DNA from: Olleya aquimaris
GTDB taxonomy: Bacteria; Bacteroidota; Bacteroidia; Flavobacteriales; Flavobacteriaceae
DNA: 64,000 nucleotides
Direction: 5' to 3'
Assembly: GCF_003259525.1 (NCBI RefSeq)
Contig: NZ_QLLO01000005.1
Span: forward strand, 62,001 to 126,000
Position 1 is the first letter of the stretch; each line of letters starts with the position of its first letter. The position numbers were made by a program, and so were the translations under genes. The notes beneath the pieces were generated by a model. That model saw only the letters and a program-made list of their open reading frames with translations. It did not search any database and was not told the DNA's origin. Positions 51,578-60,490 of the stretch are shown one piece after another.

Positions 51578-51667
51578 GTGTGTTTATTATATGTTTTAAT
51601 TGTCACGTGTAACATCCTTATTAAGAATGTTTCATTTGTATAAATACTTGTTTTATTAACAAAGTTG

Positions 51668-51699
51668 CAAATATACAATCTGGAGATAGGCGTTGTCAA
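51668..51699 (-). promoter_or_regulatory. Probable promoter of queA
   Basis: On the minus strand: TTG (51699-51697), 21 bases, then TATATTTG (51675-51668), an exact TAnnTTTG. It leaves a leader of about 85 bases containing an imperfect inverted repeat, ACATCCTTA-TTAAGAATGT (near 51610-51630). Confidence 0.5.
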
Positions 51700-51720
51700 G
51701 TAAATGAGCAATTATTATTT

Positions 51721-52956
51721 TTAAATACTGAATTTAAACCCTAATTGGTCCAAATCGTCCCAAAACGTTGGGTACGATTTAGATACCACTTTATAATCTT
51801 GAATAGTAATGGGCACTTTTAATGCTAATGGTGCAAACGCCATAGCCATTCTGTGGTCATTGTAAGTTTTAATAGTCACATTTTGGTTGATATTATCTGA
51901 GGCTTCAAGTGTTAGACTATTATCTGTTATTGTGACTGTTCCTCCTAATTTTTCAATTTCGGTTTTAAGTGCGACTAAACGGTCTGTTTCTTTAATTTTT
52001 AAAGTATGTAAGCCTGTTAAATGACACTTTAAACCTAAAGCAAACGAAGTTACAGCTATAGTTTGTGCTATATCTGGTGCATTTGCTAAATCAAAATTGA
52101 TTACAGTATTTGGGGATGTATTGTTATTTTTTTGAAGTAGAATTGTATCCTTTTCAAAAGTTGTAGACACATCAAATGCTTTGTATAAATCTGCTAAAAC
52201 AGAATCACCTTGTAGGCTATTGTTTTTGTAAGAGGATAATTTTATTTGTGTTCCAACTTCTGACAATGCAATTATACTGTAAAAGTATGATGCAGATGAC
52301 CAATCAGACTCTACTGTTAATTGCTGGTTGCTTGCTTTTAATGGTTGGTTGTTTGGAAAAACGGTTATAAGATTATCTTTAAATGTTGTTTTGACACCAA
52401 TGTCTTCCAATAAGCTAAGCGTCATTTTTATATAAGGTACAGAAGTTATTTTACCTTCCAATGTCAATTCTAGACCATTTTTAAGTTTTGAGGCTATTAA
52501 TAGTAATGCCGAAATATATTGGCTACTCACATTAGCTTTTAGGGTGACTTTATGTTTAGTTAGTGTTTTTCCATTAATTAGTAATGGTGGAAACCCTTTG
52601 TTTTCTTTATAGGTAATATCTGCACCTAATTGGTTTAAAGCGTCAACTAAAATAGCTATTGGGCGCTCTTTCATACGTTGCGATCCTGTTAACTCAATGG
52701 ATCTTCCTTCTTGAGTTGAAAAAAACGCAGTTAAAAACCGCATTGCAGTTCCTGCGTGGTGGATGTCTATAACATTACTTTTAGATGCTAATGCTTTAGT
52801 CATTAGCACAGAATCGTCGCTATTAGACAAATTTTTAATGCTAATTTCTGGAAATAAGGCTTGTAATAATAACAATCTGTTAGACTCGCTTTTAGATCCA
52901 GTTATTTGGATAGCCGATTGTTTATTTATAATTGATTTTTGGAGGTGTAGTTTCAT
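51721..52956 (-). CDS. aroA: 3-phosphoshikimate 1-carboxyvinyltransferase (EPSP synthase)
   Basis: A 411-residue shikimate-pathway enzyme that joins phosphoenolpyruvate and shikimate 3-phosphate, the step before chorismate synthase. It is shorter than the roughly 430-residue proteobacterial form. Landmarks are ITGSKSESNRLLLLQALFP (N-terminal Lys site), AGTAMRFLTAFFSTQEGRSI with QRMKERPIAILVDAL, and the C-terminal KTYNDHRMAMAFAPLAL and KIKETDRLVALKTEI. The plain GTAMRF replaces GTAxRP of glyphosate-sensitive class I enzymes. It supplies chorismate for the 59-63 kb operon. Confidence 0.96.
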   Translation of the reverse strand: MKLHLQKSIINKQSAIQITGSKSESNRLLLLQALFPEISIKNLSNSDDSVLMTKALASKSNVIDIHHAGTAMRFLTAFFSTQEGRSIELTGSQRMKERPIAILVDALNQLGADITYKENKGFPPLLINGKTLTKHKVTLKANVSSQYISALLLIASKLKNGLELTLEGKITSVPYIKMTLSLLEDIGVKTTFKDNLITVFPNNQPLKASNQQLTVESDWSSASYFYSIIALSEVGTQIKLSSYKNNSLQGDSVLADLYKAFDVSTTFEKDTILLQKNNNTSPNTVINFDLANAPDIAQTIAVTSFALGLKCHLTGLHTLKIKETDRLVALKTEIEKLGGTVTITDNSLTLEASDNINQNVTIKTYNDHRMAMAFAPLALKVPITIQDYKVVSKSYPTFWDDLDQLGFKFSI

Positions 52957-52964
52957 TTAAAAGA

Positions 52965-52990
52965 CGTTTCGACTGCGCTCAACGTGACAT
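52965..52990. repeat. CTCGA-type repeat between aroA and the MazG-like gene
   Basis: CGTTTCGACTGCGCTCAACG followed by TGACAT; core CGACTGCGCTC shared with the copy inside valS. Confidence 0.65.
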
Positions 52991-52996
52991 AAAGGG

Positions 52997-53323
52997 TTAT
53001 TTAAGTTTTTGATTGTTTTGGTGTCTGTCGTGATCGCGTTTAGTTTTTATATCTAACTTTTTATCAAACGCTTCTTGTAAATCAATTCCTGTTTGATTAG
53101 CTAAACATAACACTACAAATATAACATCTGCCAGCTCTTCGCCTAAATCTTTATTTTTATCTGATTCTTTCTCGCTTTGCTCGCCATAACGTCTTGCAAT
53201 AATACGAGCAACTTCACCAACTTCTTCTGTAAGTTGTGCCATATTTGTTAGCTCGTTAAAATAACGAACACCATGGTTTTTTATCCAATTGTCAACGTCT
53301 AGTTGTGCATTTTTAATGTCCAT
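52997..53323 (-). CDS. MazG-like nucleotide pyrophosphohydrolase
   Basis: A 108-residue all-alpha NTP pyrophosphatase. The metal motif is in QLTEEVGEVARIIARRYGE (E-E-x2-E, about residues 30-48) and a second half in LGEELADVIFVVLCLAN (E-x2-D, about 62-78). Single-domain MazG proteins of this size hydrolyse non-canonical or surplus nucleoside triphosphates. It sits 4 bases after the first DUF3857 gene and precedes aroA on the same strand after a 40-base gap holding a repeat, so co-transcription is likely. Confidence 0.93.
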   Translation of the reverse strand: MDIKNAQLDVDNWIKNHGVRYFNELTNMAQLTEEVGEVARIIARRYGEQSEKESDKNKDLGEELADVIFVVLCLANQTGIDLQEAFDKKLDIKTKRDHDRHQNNQKLK

Positions 53324-53326
53324 AAT

Positions 53327-55366
53327 TTAAACTTTTTTAAGCACTATTTTTTCCGTGTTTTTTTCGACCATCATTTGATAAAACTTTTTAAAGTTTTGAT
53401 AATCTGCTGGCATAATTATAGTGTTATTAATGTTTAAATTTACTATTAATTGAATATTATTTCCTGTTTGTTTAATTAAATATGAAAAACTGGCAGAACC
53501 GTTATTAAAATCTAATGCTGTATTTTCTGGGATAGTTTCTACTTGATAACCCTCTGGAATAGCAACAACAACAGTGTGTTTATCTGCAATTGGGCAAATA
53601 AAATCTATGGGGTAATTTCTGGATTCTTGTGTAAACGGATTTTCTTCTTGACCTAAAAACACTAGTGGAGAAATATAAATATTATCACCTATTTTTTCGG
53701 CTGAAGTCTCAAAAACATAATCATAAGATTGCGATATTGGCTTAGTTACTAGTTTAGCATTTTTTACTTCTAAGTTGTTTACGGTAAGTCCAGGATTGTC
53801 TTTCTCTATATTAAGAACTAAATTATCATTGGATTTGTTGGCATTACTATTTCTGTATCTGTAAGCTTGATAATTAGTTAATACCCTTCTGGTTTTACCT
53901 TCTGCAGATAGGTCATCATTTAATTTTACATTGGCAAATACAATCTCTTTTGACACTATATTAGGATTAAGGTTGACCCAAGTTGAGCTACCATCTTCAC
54001 GTATTAAACGTCCTTGCCAATTAATTGCTGTTAATGGTAAAATGTTAGGTTTAGAATATTGTTGTGTTGCATCTAATAACACTAATTTACCTTCTTGTTC
54101 TACTGCACAGATTACATAATTAAATCCTGATCGTGTTGGAAAAAACGGAACACCATTATCTCTAGTACTAACTAAAACTGGATTAGCATTAATATTTGCA
54201 TGTCTTAGCATAGCTGTTAGCATTAAATTTATATCACCAACATTACCTACGCCTTCATTGTACGCCTTTTTAACACCATTTTCTGTTGTAAAACCTAGAT
54301 AATCATTCCATTTAACTTTGCTTTTAACATGGTCTAAAATGAGTTGTGTTTTTTCTGCACTACTACTAGCATTAGTTACTAAAGCATCAACATCCTCTTC
54401 AAAATAATTTTTCTTGTTTAGTTGTCCACCAAAATCGTCACTTTCATATATGGTCTCAGTTACTTTATCCCAAGTAGTTGAATAGTTTTTAACCTCCATA
54501 TTTGGTCCTTTGTAAAAAGCATATTCAAAAGCTATAGTTGCTCTGTAGTTATCTATGTTACCTGTAAAGGGTTCTTCTACCAATGCTGGAATATTATTTT
54601 CTAAAATTGTTACTACGTTTTCTGTAAAATCGAATTTAGAGGTATTAACCGAACTAGTATTATATGAACCACCTATTCCTAATCCACCACCTCTGTTTGA
54701 ATTTCTCTCTCTTGAACTAACCTGTTCAATTCTATTTTTTTTTGACTCAGTAATATTAGGTATAAATGAGGATCTAGGATTAACTACTTTGTTGTAATTA
54801 AAATACTCTGGTGTTACAATCTCTACTTCTAAAACATTTATTGGTATATCATATTGTAAAATAACATCGTCAATACCTAATGAAGGTGATTTAATGGTAT
54901 ATTCAAATTCTACTATACACCCTTCATCTAATGAAGGCATTGTAAACGTTGATGTGCTCCAATATTTATTAGTTTTTTCATTAAAAACACTTTCACTTTT
55001 AAGTTTAGTCTTTTCTATTTTACCATTTACTAGTTTGTATGTATAACCTTTAAGACCCATAATTTTTTCACTATTAGAATTATTTTCATCGTATAATCCT
55101 ACTTTTTTTGTAGCCCAGTTGTAACCCTCTTTATTGTAAATTTTTATACGTTCGTGCACCTTAGTTTCTTGTGTAAATCCTTCACTATTGGAAAAAGGAA
55201 AGGTTGTACGTTGTTTTTTAAATAAAACAACTGCGTTAACCTCTGGGTTTTCTGGATGTACTTTTTCTTCTAATTCTTTTTTACTGACTTTTCCAAACTT
55301 AAAATCTTGTGCATTTGAAACAATAGTAATTAGTGCAAACGTTAATAGTAATAGTGATTTTTTCAT
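53327..55366 (-). CDS. Exported DUF3857/transglutaminase-fold protein with degenerate active site
   Basis: A 679-residue protein. A signal peptide (KKSLLLLTFALITIVSNAQ) is followed by a DUF3857 domain (about residues 50-260; VHERIKIYNKEGYNWATKKV), a transglutaminase-like domain (about 330-450), then a beta-rich DUF3858-like end (VEKNTEKIVLKKV). At the normal active-site GxxxxC position the chain reads GVGNVGDINLMLTAMLRHAN, with Ile where Cys is expected, and Asn in FNYVICAVEQEG where His is expected. So it is probably not a peptidase. It is adjacent to a paralogue that retains Cys and His. Confidence 0.85.
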   Translation of the reverse strand: MKKSLLLLTFALITIVSNAQDFKFGKVSKKELEEKVHPENPEVNAVVLFKKQRTTFPFSNSEGFTQETKVHERIKIYNKEGYNWATKKVGLYDENNSNSEKIMGLKGYTYKLVNGKIEKTKLKSESVFNEKTNKYWSTSTFTMPSLDEGCIVEFEYTIKSPSLGIDDVILQYDIPINVLEVEIVTPEYFNYNKVVNPRSSFIPNITESKKNRIEQVSSRERNSNRGGGLGIGGSYNTSSVNTSKFDFTENVVTILENNIPALVEEPFTGNIDNYRATIAFEYAFYKGPNMEVKNYSTTWDKVTETIYESDDFGGQLNKKNYFEEDVDALVTNASSSAEKTQLILDHVKSKVKWNDYLGFTTENGVKKAYNEGVGNVGDINLMLTAMLRHANINANPVLVSTRDNGVPFFPTRSGFNYVICAVEQEGKLVLLDATQQYSKPNILPLTAINWQGRLIREDGSSTWVNLNPNIVSKEIVFANVKLNDDLSAEGKTRRVLTNYQAYRYRNSNANKSNDNLVLNIEKDNPGLTVNNLEVKNAKLVTKPISQSYDYVFETSAEKIGDNIYISPLVFLGQEENPFTQESRNYPIDFICPIADKHTVVVAIPEGYQVETIPENTALDFNNGSASFSYLIKQTGNNIQLIVNLNINNTIIMPADYQNFKKFYQMMVEKNTEKIVLKKV

Positions 55367-55371
55367 AAAAA

Positions 55372-57276
55372 TTAATTGGTTATTTGTAATACAATTTTAG
55401 ACTTGTCATGCTTGACCACATCAAGTCTAAATTTTCTAAAATCTTTATAGTCTTCTTTTGAAAACTGTCCTTTATTGATTATTATTTTTCGGTAAAACTC
55501 TAAGGTGTTGTCGTCTACTTTTTTTATTGTAAAGTGGTATTCTCCAAATTTGTTTTTAATAACAACATCGTCCTGCAACGCTTCTACTTTAACATTGTCA
55601 GGCAGTATGATTTTATATTGGTCAATGTCTATAAATCCTCTATCAATTTCAAAAGGTAGTTTTCTGTTTGGATATCTTGGTGGTGCTTTAGTAAATTTGT
55701 TAAACACATTAGGCTGAAATAATAATCTTTTACCTGCTTTAGTCGCATATCCGTCTGACTTAAGCTCTAATTGTTCTTCAAATACTATTGCTTCTTTGTC
55801 ATTAACAAAGCTCATATTATCTATTTTAAGACTATTTATATCTGAAAAATAATCTTTGTAGTATAGCTTGTTTTCTTTTTCTGTTTGAGTTTCAAATCTA
55901 CTGTACTTGCCATATTGCGTTCCTTTAGATTTAATGTTTAATTGTGCGGTAAATCCTCCTGAAGCGTTTAAATGTATTGTGGCTTCACTGTTTTGGGTGT
56001 TTTCTTCTTTGGTGTATACTTTTGTATGTATAATTTCACCACCAGTTGGTGTTACAATTAGCACATCTCTATCATCAGTAAAATTGGCATTGTAACCAAA
56101 AGGTGTGGTCTGATTAGTGCATTCTAGTGTGATATAATTTTCATTATCTGGAATAGTCAAAATAGCATGATTACCTTGTAATGAAGAGAAGGTTGGATCG
56201 ATATCATTTATATCATATCCACCAAATACAATAGTGTAATACGATTTTACACCAACCTCATCCAATAACGCTTTGGTGTAATTGGACAACCCTTTACAAT
56301 CTCCATATCCTAACCTGTCTACATCACTTGCAAACATTGGTTTCCAACCACCAATCCCAACTTGCACGCTGATATAACGAGTTTTGTTTTGCATGTAGTT
56401 ATAAACAATTTTTGCCTTTTCTAAGTCTGTTTTAGCGTCACTAGTTAAAGCTTTAATTTCTGTTTTCACGGTTTCTGGAAGTGATTGGGTACCATCAATT
56501 AGTTTATCACTCATCCATTTACCTAACGAATTCCAATTGGTGTTTTCACCCTCTACGCCAAGCATATTAAATTGTTTGAGTGCAAATTTTACTGATGGTG
56601 CAAAATTTGTGAAAGACGGACTATAAGCTTCTCTTTTTATAGCTTTTAAATTATGAGCTTCAAATTGAAAATCTGTAGGGTCTTCAATATTGTATTCCTC
56701 TAAGTTATTAGCCTTATAAACTAATTCTATATCTGTTTGATTTTGAATGCGGTATGAGGCATGCTCTACACTAACATAGTAATTATCAATAGGAAACCAC
56801 TGTGGTATAAATGCTGTATTTGTAGAAATAGTTTCTAAATTAAAAACCACTGTGTAAGGGTAAGAATTTGGAGTGTGGTCTAGATATTTTGCTCTGTTAT
56901 CATTAAAAATAGAAACTCCATCTGCAACACTAACGTCTAAGAAATCTCTTTTTTTATAGGTTTTGATTTCTTTTCCAAAAGCATTGTAAATTTCTGCTTC
57001 AAGTGTTTTAATGGATTTTGAATCATCATAATATACTACAGCTCCTATGTGTCTTTGACCTGATTCATTGTAAACGGTAACGACTCGTTTTTCTTTAAAA
57101 ATTAATTGATCTTTAGCTTCTATTACAATATCTATTGTGCTAGATCTTATAACAGCATTAGCATTTTCTTTTAAATCTGAATCAATTAAGATGGATTGAA
57201 AATTGTCCTGAGCAAGTAGGTTTGGCGATAGAAAAAGTATAAGAATTATACTTTTTAAGTGTGTTTTTATTGACAT
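55372..57276 (-). CDS. Exported DUF3857/transglutaminase-like cysteine peptidase homologue
   Basis: A 634-residue protein with a signal peptide (THLKSIILILFLSPNLLAQ), an N-terminal DUF3857 domain (about residues 25-250; FKEKRVVTVYNESGQRHIGA) and a transglutaminase-like core with Cys in RLGYGDCKGLSNYTKALLDE (about residue 325) and His in SLQGNHAILTIPDNENYI (about 375). It is expected in the periplasm or attached to the outer membrane; biological role is unknown. It lies 5 bases from its paralogue, so the two are in one operon and probably arose by duplication. Confidence 0.9.
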   Translation of the reverse strand: MSIKTHLKSIILILFLSPNLLAQDNFQSILIDSDLKENANAVIRSSTIDIVIEAKDQLIFKEKRVVTVYNESGQRHIGAVVYYDDSKSIKTLEAEIYNAFGKEIKTYKKRDFLDVSVADGVSIFNDNRAKYLDHTPNSYPYTVVFNLETISTNTAFIPQWFPIDNYYVSVEHASYRIQNQTDIELVYKANNLEEYNIEDPTDFQFEAHNLKAIKREAYSPSFTNFAPSVKFALKQFNMLGVEGENTNWNSLGKWMSDKLIDGTQSLPETVKTEIKALTSDAKTDLEKAKIVYNYMQNKTRYISVQVGIGGWKPMFASDVDRLGYGDCKGLSNYTKALLDEVGVKSYYTIVFGGYDINDIDPTFSSLQGNHAILTIPDNENYITLECTNQTTPFGYNANFTDDRDVLIVTPTGGEIIHTKVYTKEENTQNSEATIHLNASGGFTAQLNIKSKGTQYGKYSRFETQTEKENKLYYKDYFSDINSLKIDNMSFVNDKEAIVFEEQLELKSDGYATKAGKRLLFQPNVFNKFTKAPPRYPNRKLPFEIDRGFIDIDQYKIILPDNVKVEALQDDVVIKNKFGEYHFTIKKVDDNTLEFYRKIIINKGQFSKEDYKDFRKFRLDVVKHDKSKIVLQITN

Positions 57277-57346
57277 TAAATTTAATTAAAATCTAATATA
57301 AAAAAATTGTTGGAAAAGTAAAAAGTGTTTTTTTAATTATTGTTAA

Positions 57347-57799
57347 TTACTCTTTATTTTTAGAATCTATTATAATGGTTACAGGTCCATCATTTAATAA
57401 TTCCACTTTCATATCTGCACCAAACTCTCCTGTTTGTATGGATTTACCTGTAACGGTTTCAAACTGGGATACAAATTGATGGTATAGTGGGATTGCCACA
57501 TTGGGTTTGGCAGCTTTTATGTAACTAGGTCTGTTTCCTTTTTTTGTGCTTGCATGTAACGTAAATTGACTAACCACAATAACGTCTCCATTTATATCAA
57601 TAAGTGATTGATTCATGACCTGATTGTCGTCATTAAAAATTCGACAATTAGCTATTTTATTGACTAGCCAATTAATGTCTTCTGTGGTGTCCTGGTCTAC
57701 AATCCCTAATAATACTAACAATCCGTTTTTGATGTTAGCAACTACCTTTTGGTCAATAGTAACACTAGCTTTTGAGACCCTTTGAATAACTGCTTTCAT
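57347..57799 (-). CDS. dtd: D-aminoacyl-tRNA deacylase
   Basis: A 150-residue cytoplasmic editing enzyme that removes D-amino acids from tRNA. Features are the start MKAVIQRVSKASVTIDQKVV, the catalytic SQFTLHASTKKGNRPSY (about residues 78-94) and the C-terminal cross-subunit NDGPVTIIIDS in the Gly-cisPro position as GP. Length is as expected. Its start codon is immediately next to the rsgA stop (57799/57800), so they are co-transcribed. Confidence 0.97.
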   Translation of the reverse strand: MKAVIQRVSKASVTIDQKVVANIKNGLLVLLGIVDQDTTEDINWLVNKIANCRIFNDDNQVMNQSLIDINGDVIVVSQFTLHASTKKGNRPSYIKAAKPNVAIPLYHQFVSQFETVTGKSIQTGEFGADMKVELLNDGPVTIIIDSKNKE

Positions 57800-58750
57800 T
57801 TATTCTTGATTCCAATTATCTGTTCTGTAATGCTCTTCGTCTCCTTCAATAATTTGCACATAGCTTCTGTATCTTGATGCTGCTATTTCATCATTTTCCA
57901 ATGCTTCTTTAACTGCACATTTAGGCTCTTCTATATGCAAGCAATTATTAAATTTACAGTCTTGTTTTAGCTTAAAAAATTCTGGAAAATAATCGCTTAT
58001 TTCTTCTTTTTCCATATCGACCACTCCAAATCCTTTTATTCCAGGAGTGTCAATAATTTTAGCGTCAAAACTTAAATCAAACATCTCTGCAAATGTTGTG
58101 GTATGTTGACCTTGCATGTGTTGCATAGATATTTCTTTGGTTTTTAAATCTAAGCTTGGCTCTATAGCATTTACCAATGTAGATTTTCCGACACCAGAAT
58201 GTCCAGTAAACATACTTACTTTACCTTCCATTAACGATTTAACTTTATCAATATTTTTCCCTGTTATTGCAGAGATACCAATACATTCATAACCTATTTG
58301 ACGATACACATGAGCCAAATACCTAACCTCGTCTAAGGTGTCGTTATCGTAGGTATCTATTTTATTAAACAACAAAATTGCTTTAATATCATAGGCTTCT
58401 GCTGTAACCAAAAACCGATCTATAAAACTGGTAAATGTAGGAGGATTATCTATGGTCACTAACAAAAACACTTGGTCTATATTAGAGGCAATAATATGAG
58501 TTTGTTTAGACAGATTAACAGACTTACGGACAATGTAATTTTGTCTGTCATGAATTTTATTAATAACACCAGTTTCTTGATCTGATTTGGTATCCAATTC
58601 AAACTCAACAAAATCTCCAACAGCAATTGGATTGGTGCTTTTAATATCTTTTAGTCTAAATTTTCCTTTTATTCTGCACTCGTAAGTTTGACCTAATTCG
58701 GTCTTTACGGTGTACCAGCTTCCTGTAGATTTATAAACGCGTCCTGTCAT
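57800..58750 (-). CDS. rsgA: Ribosome small subunit-dependent GTPase A
   Basis: About 316 residues from ATG 58750 (MTGRVYKSTGSWYTVKTELG); an in-frame start at 58789 adds 13 hydrophobic residues not typical of the family. This circularly permuted GTPase assists late 30S maturation. In order: OB-fold (residues 1-65), G4 LLFNKID, G1 MFTGHSGVGKSTLVN (about 175-188), G3 IIDTPGIKGFG, and a C-terminal zinc cluster with CKFNNCLHIEEPKC (Cys and His ligands, about 262-275). Upstream of dtd on the same strand. Confidence 0.97.
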   Translation of the reverse strand: MTGRVYKSTGSWYTVKTELGQTYECRIKGKFRLKDIKSTNPIAVGDFVEFELDTKSDQETGVINKIHDRQNYIVRKSVNLSKQTHIIASNIDQVFLLVTIDNPPTFTSFIDRFLVTAEAYDIKAILLFNKIDTYDNDTLDEVRYLAHVYRQIGYECIGISAITGKNIDKVKSLMEGKVSMFTGHSGVGKSTLVNAIEPSLDLKTKEISMQHMQGQHTTTFAEMFDLSFDAKIIDTPGIKGFGVVDMEKEEISDYFPEFFKLKQDCKFNNCLHIEEPKCAVKEALENDEIAASRYRSYVQIIEGDEEHYRTDNWNQE

Positions 58751-58830
58751 TAATTTAAATAAGCTACAAAATAACGATTTTTTAAACAAAGTAAATTGTT
58801 AACTTAGTAACTTAATTTAAAATTTTTATA

Positions 58831-59304
58831 ATGAAAAAAAACTATTTAATTTTTGCTTTAGCCATAGCTGGCTTTATTTCTTTCTCATTTATTAACAAAC
58901 CTGCAGAAAGTGCTCCTGTTGAGTACAAGGTGGTTACTGTTGTAGAATCTATTGTACCTAATGGATTGGGACGTTCTAGAATGATATCTGCTACAGAAGA
59001 TAAAGACTACAAAGAATTTACAACCTTAAGATCTGATGATAAAGATAAAGACGAAAAAAATAAATCTAAAAGAGATGAGCTTAGAATTAAAAATTACGAA
59101 GAAACTAAACTTTTAAATTTTTATAACCTAGGTGGAATTAGATTTCAAAACATTGCAACTAATGATGCTATTATGACTTCTAAAATAAATACTATGATTG
59201 CTGAAGGTTGGGAATTGGCTTTTATCAATACAGGAGTAGAAAGTGAAGGTGGAAAAGGTGACGGAAAGGGTATATACATTACTAGATATACATTTAAACG
59301 ATAA
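58831..59304 (+). CDS. Small secreted protein of unknown function
   Basis: A 157-residue protein with an N-terminal signal (KKNYLIFALAIAGFISFSFI). The mature part starts APVEYKVVTVVESIVP and later has NTMIAEGWELAFINTGVES, a pattern like the DUF4177 type (EYKVV ... GWEL). A charged linker (DDKDKDEKNKSKRDELRIKN) lies between. It is the only plus-strand gene between two long minus-strand runs and has a terminator shared with the DAHP synthase gene. No function inferred. Confidence 0.75.
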   Translation: MKKNYLIFALAIAGFISFSFINKPAESAPVEYKVVTVVESIVPNGLGRSRMISATEDKDYKEFTTLRSDDKDKDEKNKSKRDELRIKNYEETKLLNFYNLGGIRFQNIATNDAIMTSKINTMIAEGWELAFINTGVESEGGKGDGKGIYITRYTFKR

Positions 59305-59312
59305 CTAAACTC

Positions 59313-59346
59313 AAAAAAAAGCCACTTTAAAAAAGTGGCTTTTTTT
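59313..59346. terminator. Bidirectional intrinsic terminator before the aromatic operon end
   Basis: AAAGCCACTTT and AAAGTGGCTTT (59318-59342) pair in an 11-bp stem flanked by an A-run and a T-run, between convergent genes. Confidence 0.88.
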
Positions 59347-59349
59347 ATA

Positions 59350-60432
59350 TTAGCTTTTTAATATTTTTTCTTGATGATTAATCGATTCTTGGTGAATAGC
59401 TTTAAAAAGTTTTAAAATAAACTCTTCGCTTAATCCTTTTTGCTCACCTTCTAAGACCATTTTTCCTAAAATCTCATTCCAACGTTTGCTTTGTAAAACT
59501 GCTACGTTTTTTTGCTTTTTTAATGCACCAATTCCGTCTGCAACTTTCATACGTTTTCCTAACAATTCGATAACTTGATTATCTACCACATCTATTTGCG
59601 CTCTTAAATTAGCCAACTCGTTATTGTACTCTGCTTCAGGATCTGTTTCTTTTCTAATCTTTAAATCCTTCATCATTTGTATTAAAGCTGTAGGAGTTAC
59701 TTGTTGTGCAGCATCACTCCACGCATTGTCAGGATCTGTATGCGTCTCAATCATTAATCCATCAAAGTTTAAATCTAATGCAGTTTGTGACACATCAAAA
59801 ACCATATCTCGTTTTCCTGTAATGTGTGATGGGTCATTAATTAAAGGTAAATCTGGAAATCTATTTTGAAACTCGATTGCTAGTTGCCACTCTGGTATAT
59901 TTCTATATTTAGATTTCTCGTAAGTAGAAAATCCTCTGTGGATGGCTCCTAAGTTTTTAATTCCAGCAGTATATAAACGCTCTATACCACCTAACCATAA
60001 TGCTAAATCTGGATTAACAGGGTTTTTAACCAAAACAATTTTATCTGTTCCTGCTAATGCATCTGCTAGCTCTTGCATGATAAACGGGCTAACCGTTGAG
60101 CGTGCACCTATCCAAAGTAAATCCACATCGTTTTCTAATGCTAACTTAACATGTGCAGTATTTGCAACTTCTGTACAGGTTTTCATACCTGTTTCTTCTT
60201 TTACTTTTTTAAGCCATTTTAATCCTAAAGCACCAACACCTTCAAAATTTCCTGGTCTGGTACGTGGTTTCCATATTCCAGCTCTGTAATAACTAACGTC
60301 TGTATCTTTAAGCTCGTGAGCAATTTTTAATACTTGTTCTTCAGTCTCTGCACTACATGGTCCTGCAATTACCAATGGATGGTCCAACTTCATGTCATCC
60401 AACCAGTTTCTCATTTCTTTTTTGTTTTCCAT
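59350..60432 (-). CDS. Bifunctional DAHP synthase (AroG-type)/chorismate mutase
   Basis: A 360-residue fusion. The N-terminal DAHP synthase (about residues 1-255) has HPLVIAGPCSAETEEQVLKI, YRAGIWKPRTRPGNFEGVG, and LPLINDPSHITGKRDM. It condenses PEP and erythrose 4-phosphate. The C-terminal AroQ chorismate mutase (about 265-355) starts with LANLRAQIDVVDNQVIELLG and has RMKVADGIGALK. The architecture is the Bacteroidota DAHPS-CM type, in which the mutase supplies prephenate to the upstream genes' products. It is the last gene of the operon; a repeat copy fills the gap to tyrA. Confidence 0.93.
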   Translation of the reverse strand: MENKKEMRNWLDDMKLDHPLVIAGPCSAETEEQVLKIAHELKDTDVSYYRAGIWKPRTRPGNFEGVGALGLKWLKKVKEETGMKTCTEVANTAHVKLALENDVDLLWIGARSTVSPFIMQELADALAGTDKIVLVKNPVNPDLALWLGGIERLYTAGIKNLGAIHRGFSTYEKSKYRNIPEWQLAIEFQNRFPDLPLINDPSHITGKRDMVFDVSQTALDLNFDGLMIETHTDPDNAWSDAAQQVTPTALIQMMKDLKIRKETDPEAEYNNELANLRAQIDVVDNQVIELLGKRMKVADGIGALKKQKNVAVLQSKRWNEILGKMVLEGEQKGLSEEFILKLFKAIHQESINHQEKILKS

Positions 60433-60457
60433 TTTATTTTTGTTTAATTCTCTGTAA

Positions 60458-60477
60458 GGTCTCGACTGTGCTCGACC
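60458..60477. repeat. CTCGA-type repeat between tyrA and DAHP synthase genes
   Basis: GGTCTCGACTGTGCTCGACC, an almost perfect 20-bp palindrome core sharing GGTCTCGACT with the copies at 34647 and 32948. Confidence 0.7.
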
Positions 60478-60490
60478 AGTCAGTTTTCTG

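Noticed and set aside
51578-51667. PreQ1 riboswitch in the queA leader
   Set aside because: The leader has an imperfect hairpin but no recognisable preQ1 pseudoknot pattern.
32948-60477. CRISPR array built from the CTCGA repeats
   Set aside because: Copies are singletons kilobases apart, not regularly spaced, and no cas gene is present.
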